A DNA stretch of 52,492 bases, taken from the NCBI GenBank assembly GCA_016874675.1, contig VGTL01000012.1, forward strand, positions 1 through 52,492, in the 5' to 3' direction. Below, piece by piece: positions 47,021 to 52,492 of the stretch. Each line of letters starts with the position of its first letter. Positions within the stretch are counted from its first letter, which is position 1. Both the position numbers and the translations under genes were made by a program. The DNA comes from Methanobacteriota archaeon. GTDB taxonomy: Archaea; Thermoplasmatota; DTKX01; VGTL01. Under the pieces are notes generated by a model. It had not been told where the DNA came from, ran no database searches, and was given only the letters and a program-made list of their open reading frames with translations.

Positions 47021-47895
47021 AGTCCTACGCGCTGTTCTTGGGCTGCACCGTCCCGGTGCGCGGCATGCACTACGAGGCCTCGGCCCGGCTCATCTCCGAC
47101 AAGCTCGGGTTCCACCTCGTGGACGTGCCGGAGTTCGGGTGCTGCGGCTTCCCGCTCGAGGGCGCCGACCACCTGACCTCCTACGTGATGGCGGCGATGA
47201 GCCTGGCCGCCGCCGAGCGCAAGGACCTCGACATCGTGACGCTCTGCTCGGCCTGCACCGCCACGCTCACGAAGGCCAACAAGAAGCTCAAGGAGGACCG
47301 GGCATTGCGCGAGGAGGTCAACAAGGTGCTCGCCGAGACGGGCGCCGAGTTCAAGGGCAAGACCAACATCAAGCACTTCGCCCGCGTCCTCGTCGAGGAG
47401 GTCGGCTACGACAAGATAAAGGCGGCGGTCACCAACCCGCTCACCGGCCTCAAGGTGGCGGCCCACTACGGCTGCCACTACCTCAAGCCCTCCGAGATCT
47501 ACGAGGGCTTCGACAGCTCCGAGAGGCCCGTCACGCTCGACAAGCTCATCGAGGCCATCGGTGCGACGCACATCGAGTACGAGGACAAGCTCCAGTGCTG
47601 CGGGGGCGGCATACTCGGCTTCGACGAGCTCAGCGCCCTCAAGATGACGCAATCCAAGCTCCAGCACATAAAGGAGGCCGGGGCGGACGCCATGACATTC
47701 ATCTGCCCGTTCTGCGCGGTCATGTACGATGCCAACCAGAAGACCGCCGAGATGAAGGTGGGGGGCAAGTTCGCCCTCCCGGGCCTGTACTTCCCGCAGC
47801 TTTTGGGCCTCGCGATGGGGTACACTCCCAAACAGGTGGCGCTGGACCTCAACCGCGTGAAGGTGAATCTCAAGTTCCCGGAGGCCAAGGCGTAG
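47017..47895 (+). CDS. hdrB: HdrB, disulfide-reducing subunit
   Basis: 292 residues. First CCG domain: LGCTVPVRG, FGCCGFPL, LCSACTATL; second: YGCHYLKP, QCCGGGILG, ICPFCAVMY. All ligands for two non-cubane [4Fe-4S] clusters are present. It is closer to the classical methanogen HdrB pattern (CCGFPL, CPFC) than the HdrB at 27907. Separated by 9 bases from the MvhD fusion gene downstream. Confidence 0.9.
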   Translation: MKSYALFLGCTVPVRGMHYEASARLISDKLGFHLVDVPEFGCCGFPLEGADHLTSYVMAAMSLAAAERKDLDIVTLCSACTATLTKANKKLKEDRALREEVNKVLAETGAEFKGKTNIKHFARVLVEEVGYDKIKAAVTNPLTGLKVAAHYGCHYLKPSEIYEGFDSSERPVTLDKLIEAIGATHIEYEDKLQCCGGGILGFDELSALKMTQSKLQHIKEAGADAMTFICPFCAVMYDANQKTAEMKVGGKFALPGLYFPQLLGLAMGYTPKQVALDLNRVKVNLKFPEAKA

Positions 47896-47904
47896 GTGAT
47901 CAGC

Positions 47905-48678
47905 ATGGCGGACTTCGAGCCGAGGATACTGGGCTTCCTTTGCAACTGGTGCAGCTATGCCGGCGCCGACCTCGCCGGCGTCAGCCGCATGCAGTACCCG
48001 ACCAACCTCCGCGTGGTCCGGGTGATGTGCTCCGGGCGCGTGGACCCGGTCGTGGTGGCGGACACGCTGCTCAAGGGGCTTGACGGCGTCATCGTCACGG
48101 GCTGCCACATTAACGACTGCCACTACATCAGCGGCAACTTCCACACCCAAAAGCGGATGCAGCTCCTCATCGAGCTCATCGACCAGACGCCGATGCGCGG
48201 CCGCGTCCGGCTCGAGTGGGTGTCGGCGTCCGAGGGCACCCGCTTCGCCGCCGTCATGAAGGACTTCACCGACACGATCAGGGCGCTGGGGCCGACGCCG
48301 CTGGGGACGGACCAGGCGGCCCGGACCGCCCTGCTTGCCGTGCGCGACACCTTCTCCAGCCCGCACCTGCGCAACGTGATGGGCAAGTACTTCCACCTGA
48401 CCGAGAGGGGCACCGTGTACGGCTGGAAGCTCGAGCCGGCGCGCATGGAGAAGGCGCTGCGCGAGGTTCTGCGCGCCGAGCACGCCCGGGCGCTCATCAT
48501 CCACAACGCCGGCACCGCGCCGGTGACCGTGCCCCGGCTGGCCGAGCTCACCCGGATACCGGCCGCCGAGATAGTGCGGCACCTGTCGGTCATGATGAAG
48601 CAGTCGAAGGTCTCGCTGGCCGGCCACGACGGGGCGGACCCGCTGTTCCAGGTGGCCCCGGGCGCGGGGGTGGGCTGA
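47905..48678 (+). CDS. MvhD fused to a winged-helix domain
   Basis: 257 residues. Residues 1-140 are a canonical MvhD (CNWCSYAGADLAGVSRM, VMCSGRVDP, GCHINDCHYISGN). The remaining 110 residues form a helical/winged-helix extension: HLRNVMGKYFHLTERGTVYG, a helix ending REVLRAEHARALIIH, then the helix-turn-helix-like VPRLAELTRIPAAEIVRHLS and VMMKQSKVSL. The extension aligns by eye with the stand-alone winged-helix protein at the head of the array (24748). ATG 47905 is preceded by ggtgat at the right distance. It could be a protein-binding rather than DNA-binding wing. Its stop overlaps the next start. Confidence 0.8.
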   Translation: MADFEPRILGFLCNWCSYAGADLAGVSRMQYPTNLRVVRVMCSGRVDPVVVADTLLKGLDGVIVTGCHINDCHYISGNFHTQKRMQLLIELIDQTPMRGRVRLEWVSASEGTRFAAVMKDFTDTIRALGPTPLGTDQAARTALLAVRDTFSSPHLRNVMGKYFHLTERGTVYGWKLEPARMEKALREVLRAEHARALIIHNAGTAPVTVPRLAELTRIPAAEIVRHLSVMMKQSKVSLAGHDGADPLFQVAPGAGVG

Positions 48679-51600
48679 TGGCGGCAGCGGACAAGGTGGG
48701 CGCCGTCCTCATAATAGGCGGCGGGATATCCGGGATGCAGGCCTCGCTCGATCTGGCGGACTCCGGCTTCAAGGTGTACCTGCTCGACAACAAGCCCTCG
48801 ATAGGCGGCGTAATGGCCTCTCTGGACAAGACGTTCCCCACGAACGACTGCTCGATGTGCATAATGGCGCCCAAGCTCGTCGGGGTGGGCCGCCACCACA
48901 ACATTACGATACTGTCCTACTCGTACATCGTCGATGTCGAGGGGACCGCCGGCAACTTCAGGGTCGGGGTGGCCCGCCAGCCCCGCAGGGTCGACCCGGC
49001 CAGGTGCACCGGCTGCGGCACCTGCGCCCAGGAGTGCCCTGTGGAGGCCATAGACGAGTACAACGAGGGCCTGACCGAGCGCAAGGCCATCTCCGTGCGC
49101 TATCCCCAGTCGGTGCCCCTCCTCTACTCGATAGACCCGAACAAGTGCATCGGCTGCGGCAGCTGCGAGAACGCCTGCAAGGCCCACGCCGTGGTGTACG
49201 AACAGAAGGAGCTGGAGCAGGTTGTCGACGTCGGCTCGATAATCATGGCCTCGGGCTTCGAGCCCTACATGCCACCGCCGAACAACGAGTACGGCTACGG
49301 CGTGTACAAGAACGTGGTCACCAGCATGGAGTTCGAGCGCATCCTGAGCGCCACGGGGCCGTTCGCCGGCCACGTCCTGCGGCCTTCCGACGGCAAGATA
49401 CCGAGGAAGGTGGCGTTCATCCAGTGCGTCGGCAGCCGGGACCAGCGCTCGAACGTGTTCTGCTGCTCCGTGGGCTGCATGTACTCCACCAAGGAGGCGA
49501 TAATCGCCCAGGAGCACGCCCCCGGCCTGAAGGCCACGATATTCTTCATGGACATGCGGGCCTTCGGCAAGGAGTTCGACTACTACTACAAGCGGGCGCA
49601 GGAGGAGTACGGCATCACCTACATCCGCTCCCGCGTCCCGACGGTGACGGAGCTGCCGGACACCGGGCTTAGGATAAAATACGAGTCCGAGACCGGGGAG
49701 ATGAAGTCCGAGGACTTCGACCTCGTGGTGCTGGCGGTGGGCCTGTCCCCGTCCAAGGAGGTGTACCTCTTGGCCAAGAAGCTCGGGGTGAAGCTCAACG
49801 AGCACGGCTTCGCCGCCTCGTCCCCGTTCACGCCGCTCCAGACCAACGTGCCCGGGATATTCGTGAGCGGCGCGGTGGTGTCCCCCAAGGACATCCCCGA
49901 CACAGTGGCGCAGGGGAGCGGCGCCGCGGCATTGGCGGCGTCCACCGTCGCCTCGGTCCGGGGGACGCTCGCCCAGCCCAAGCAGTACCCGCCCGAGATG
50001 GACGTTGCGGGCCAGGAGCCGCGCATCGGCGTGTTCGTGTGCCACTGCGGCATCAACATCGGCGGCGTGGTCAGCGTCCCGGAGGTCATGGAGTACGCCA
50101 AGACCCTGCCCAACGTCGTGTTCGCCGACCAGAACCTCTACACCTGCTCCGACGACACCCAGAAGAGGATACGCGAGAAGATCAAGGAGCACAACCTCAA
50201 CCGCGTCATCGTGGCCTCCTGCACGCCCCGCACGCACGAGCCCCTCTTCATGGACACCTGCCGCGAGGCCGGGCTGAACCCCTATCTGTTCGAGATGGCC
50301 AACATCCGGGACCAGTGCTCCTGGGTGCACATGCAGATACCCAAGAAGGCGACGAAGAAGGCAAAGGACCTCGTGCGCATGGCGGTCGCAAAGGCCCGCG
50401 CCCACGAGCCGCTGCAGAAGGGCTCGCTCCCGATGAAGCAGTCCGCCGTCGTGATAGGCGGCGGGGTGGCGGGCATGACCGCGGCGCTCAATTTGGCCGA
50501 GCAGGGCTTCCCGGTGGACCTGGTCGAGCGGGAGGCGGAGCTCGGGGGCAACCTGAGGCACATACACTACCTGTTCAGCGACCGGGACGACCCGCAATCG
50601 ACCCTGCGCTCCCTGGTGGAGAATGTGAAGGGCCAAAAGAAGATCAAGGTGCACCTGAAGTCGGATTTGAAGTCCATCGAGGGCTTCATCGGGAACTACA
50701 AGTCGGTCATCGTCCCCGCCGCCGACCTCGCCAAGGAGGGCGCCGCGGGATCGACCGTCGAGCACGGCGTGGTGGTCGTGGCGACCGGCGCCAACGAGTA
50801 CATCCCCGAGGAGTACTCCTACGGGAAGCACGCGGGCATCATGACCCAGAGGCAGCTCGAGGAGAAGCTCGCCTCCGGCAAGTTCTCGGCCAAGAACGTG
50901 GTCATGATACAGTGCGTGGGCTCGCGGGACGAAAAGACCCCCACCTGCTGCCGCATAGGCTGCGGCCAGGCGGTCAAGAACGCGCTGCGCCTGAAGGAGC
51001 TTGCGCCCGCGACCAACGTCTACGTGCTTTACAAGGACATCCGGACCTACGGCCTCAACGAGGAGGTCTACCGCAAGGCCGGGGCGGCGGGCGTGGTGTT
51101 TTTGCGCTGGGACGACGCGCGCAAGCCCGAGGTGGCGGTGGACAAGGGCATCCGCGTCAGAGTGAAGGACTTCCTGCTGGGCAAGGACGTGGACATCCCG
51201 GCGGACGCCCTGGTCCTGACGGCCGGCGTGCGGCCCCAGCCGGACAACGGCCGCCTGTCGGAGCTTCTCAAGGTGCCCCTCAACCGGGACAAGTTCTTTT
51301 TGGAGGCACACATGAAGCTTCGGCCGGTGGACTTCGCCACCGAGGGGGTCTACCTCGCCGGCATGGCCCACAGCCCCAAGTTCCTGGACGAATCGATATC
51401 GCAGGCCTACGGCGCGGCCGCCCGCGCCTCCACCGTGCTCTCCAAGGACACGCTGGACATAGAGCCCATGATCTCCAAGGTCATCGACGAGAACTGCGAC
51501 GGCTGCGCCTACTGCATCGACCCGTGCCCGTACAAGGCCATAACGCTCGTCGAGTACCAAAAGGACGGCCAGACGAAAAAGACGGTCAAGGTGAACGAGG

Positions 51601-51728
51601 CGCTGTGCAAGGGCTGCGGCTGCTGCATGGCCACCTGCCCCAAGAAGGGCATCTACATAAAGAGGTTCAAGCTGGAGCAGCTGGGGGCCATGGTGGACGC
51701 CGCCCTCGAGTCACCGGAGGTGGAATAG
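48678..51728 (+). CDS. Double HdrA: A1 half fused to A2 half
   Basis: 1,016 residues, the second fused copy. A1: VLIIGGGISGMQASLDL, Cys motif NDCSMCIMAPKL, inserted ferredoxin CTGCGTCAQECPVEAI and CIGCGSCENACKAHAV. A2 begins near residue 450 (RIGVFVCHCGINIGGVV), with AVVIGGGVAGMTAALNL and a C-terminal ferredoxin CDGCAYCIDPCPYKAI and CKGCGCCMATCPKKGI. It carries no repeat hairpin, so compared with the copy at 33686 it shows the uninterrupted form of the A2 domain (there IVPAADLAKEG fills the loop). ATG 48678 overlaps the previous stop (tgatg). MvhD follows immediately. Confidence 0.88.
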   Translation: MAAADKVGAVLIIGGGISGMQASLDLADSGFKVYLLDNKPSIGGVMASLDKTFPTNDCSMCIMAPKLVGVGRHHNITILSYSYIVDVEGTAGNFRVGVARQPRRVDPARCTGCGTCAQECPVEAIDEYNEGLTERKAISVRYPQSVPLLYSIDPNKCIGCGSCENACKAHAVVYEQKELEQVVDVGSIIMASGFEPYMPPPNNEYGYGVYKNVVTSMEFERILSATGPFAGHVLRPSDGKIPRKVAFIQCVGSRDQRSNVFCCSVGCMYSTKEAIIAQEHAPGLKATIFFMDMRAFGKEFDYYYKRAQEEYGITYIRSRVPTVTELPDTGLRIKYESETGEMKSEDFDLVVLAVGLSPSKEVYLLAKKLGVKLNEHGFAASSPFTPLQTNVPGIFVSGAVVSPKDIPDTVAQGSGAAALAASTVASVRGTLAQPKQYPPEMDVAGQEPRIGVFVCHCGINIGGVVSVPEVMEYAKTLPNVVFADQNLYTCSDDTQKRIREKIKEHNLNRVIVASCTPRTHEPLFMDTCREAGLNPYLFEMANIRDQCSWVHMQIPKKATKKAKDLVRMAVAKARAHEPLQKGSLPMKQSAVVIGGGVAGMTAALNLAEQGFPVDLVEREAELGGNLRHIHYLFSDRDDPQSTLRSLVENVKGQKKIKVHLKSDLKSIEGFIGNYKSVIVPAADLAKEGAAGSTVEHGVVVVATGANEYIPEEYSYGKHAGIMTQRQLEEKLASGKFSAKNVVMIQCVGSRDEKTPTCCRIGCGQAVKNALRLKELAPATNVYVLYKDIRTYGLNEEVYRKAGAAGVVFLRWDDARKPEVAVDKGIRVRVKDFLLGKDVDIPADALVLTAGVRPQPDNGRLSELLKVPLNRDKFFLEAHMKLRPVDFATEGVYLAGMAHSPKFLDESISQAYGAAARASTVLSKDTLDIEPMISKVIDENCDGCAYCIDPCPYKAITLVEYQKDGQTKKTVKVNEALCKGCGCCMATCPKKGIYIKRFKLEQLGAMVDAALESPEVE

Positions 51729-52175
51729 ATGGGAGAATCCGCCGATGCGGGCCCGGCGGAGCCGGGCCCCTTCGAGCCGCTGATAATCAACTTCTGCTGC
51801 AACTGGTGCTCGTACACCGGGGCGGACCTCGCCGGCACTTCCAGGATCCAGTACCCGCCCAATATACGGATAATCCGGGTGATGTGCTCGGGCATGGTCC
51901 ACCCCAATTTGGTCATAGACGCCCTGACCAAGGGCGCCGACGGGGTGCTCATCTGCGGCTGCCACATCGGCGACTGCCACTACATCGACGGGAATAAAAA
52001 GGCAGAAAGCCGCGCCGAGGCCATCAAGCTGATGCTCACGGACCTCGGGATCGAGGAGGACCGGTTCCGTCTGGAGTGGGTGTCCGCCTCCGAGGGGGCC
52101 CGCTTCGGCGAGGTAATCAGGGAGTTCACCGAGAAGGTCCGGGCGTTGGGGCCGAGCCCGTACAGGACGCATTGA
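51729..52175 (+). CDS. mvhD: MvhD-type [2Fe-2S] subunit
   Basis: 148 residues: CCNWCSYTGADLAGTSRIQY, VMCSGMVHP, GCHIGDCHYIDGN, all canonical. The linker before the domain (AGPAEPGPFEP) is encoded by a perfect 9-3-9 GC inverted repeat (51749-51769). ATG 51729 directly follows the stop of the double hdrA. It is the last gene visible, and a repeat hairpin starts right after its stop. Confidence 0.88.
   Translation: MGESADAGPAEPGPFEPLIINFCCNWCSYTGADLAGTSRIQYPPNIRIIRVMCSGMVHPNLVIDALTKGADGVLICGCHIGDCHYIDGNKKAESRAEAIKLMLTDLGIEEDRFRLEWVSASEGARFGEVIREFTEKVRALGPSPYRTH
51749..51769. repeat. Perfect 9-3-9 GC inverted repeat in mvhD
   Basis: gggcccggc-gga-gccgggccc, near the start codon of mvhD and encoding its Gly/Pro linker, the same relative place as the 12-1-12 repeat in the mvhD at 31589. 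Confidence 0.75.
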
Positions 52176-52492
52176 ACAAGGCGCAAGGCGCGGGGCGCAA
52201 GGCACGAGGGAAGAAGGCGCAGGGCGCAAGGGCGAAAGGAGGAAAGGCAGAAGGGCAGCTAGGCAGCAAGGCAGAAAGGCAGCAAGGGAGCAAGGGAGCA
52301 AGGGAGCAAGGGAGCAAGGGAGCAAGGGAGCAAGGGAGCAAGGGAGCAAGGGAGCAAGGGAGCAAGGGAGCAAGGGAGCAAGGGACGACGGGTGTCCCCA
52401 TCCTCCATTCCCGCCCCCTTGCTGCCTTGTTGCCTTGCTGCCTTGCTGCCCCCCTTGCTGCCTTGTTGCCTTGCTGCCTTGCTGCCCCCCTT
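52176..52492. repeat. Long word hairpin running off the right edge
   Basis: The left arm starts a few bases after the mvhD stop with ggcgcaaggcgcggggcgca, passes through ggcagcaa/ggcagaaa words, and continues as about fourteen near-perfect copies of the 8-mer agggagca (52282-52385). A short loop (cgacgggtgtccccatcctc) follows, then a right arm of ccttgctg and ccttgttg words to the end of the window. Three word types occur in a single arm. No gene is visible in this 317-base stretch. Confidence 0.9.

Noticed and set aside
24748-52175. Selenocysteine codons in Hdr or MvhD genes
   Set aside because: All expected cluster positions have cysteine codons (one has glycine). No in-frame TGA interrupts a conserved frame.
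52282-52385. Protein-coding tandem repeat
   Set aside because: The 8-bp unit is not a multiple of three and no start or stop context suggests a gene. It is part of a hairpin arm.

Overview
This window is almost certainly archaeal and GC-rich. It carries a replication factor C large subunit with a C-terminal PIP box, a VapBC pair, an archaeosortase-type transpeptidase, PRC-barrel proteins and soluble HdrABC/MvhD-type redox proteins. Upstream regions repeatedly show an archaeal TATA box 25-35 bases before a start codon, often with no room for a leader. A relative of Thermoplasmatota or another euryarchaeal lineage fits, but the sequence alone does not fix the lineage. No rRNA, tRNA or CRISPR array was seen.

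Region 1 (1-24,660) is an accessory stretch. It holds a QueG-like iron-sulfur protein, a frameshifted ISL3-type transposase, a VapBC module, and a surface/signalling block: a giant kelch-propeller protein, an Ig-plus-transmembrane sensor, and a membrane-anchored winged-helix regulator. It also holds small membrane proteins, a PKD lipoprotein, a Cys/Met-metabolism PLP enzyme, an archaeosortase with zinc ribbons, an AT-hook/zinc-ribbon protein, two PRC-barrel proteins and RfcL. Between the intact genes lie several remnants that look internally deleted: MNT fused to HEPN, a TPR gene without its 5' end, a GNAT that has lost its CoA-binding region and reads into a lipoprotein gene, a COG3315 methyltransferase scrap, a DUF1801 gene with an out-of-frame internal deletion, and a Nudix gene without its Nudix box.

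Region 2 (24,690-52,175) is a 27-kb array of heterodisulfide-reductase-like electron-transfer genes, all on the + strand and mostly overlapping by 4 bases. I count ten HdrA-type flavin units in eight proteins, two separate HdrC/HdrB pairs, three HdrC-HdrB fusions, five MvhD proteins (one fused to a winged helix), two CBS-domain proteins, a winged-helix protein and a small cysteine-rich protein. Four HdrA pairs repeat one plan: an A1 half (FAD domain, Cys motif, inserted ferredoxin) followed by an A2 half (N-terminal Cys domain, FAD domain, C-terminal ferredoxin). Two pairs are separate genes and two are fused. No hydrogenase, formate dehydrogenase or membrane HdrE/QmoC-type subunit lies in the window, so the electron source and sink are unknown. 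There appear to be two transcription units, with promoters near 24,690 and 42,890.

Scattered through the window from 21.8 kb on is a family of long imperfect hairpins built from degenerate 7-8-bp G-rich words on one arm and their complements on the other. Some sit between genes. Three lie in frame inside hdrA-type genes and are translated as low-complexity peptides. I consider this repeat family and the Hdr array the two most unusual aspects of the window.
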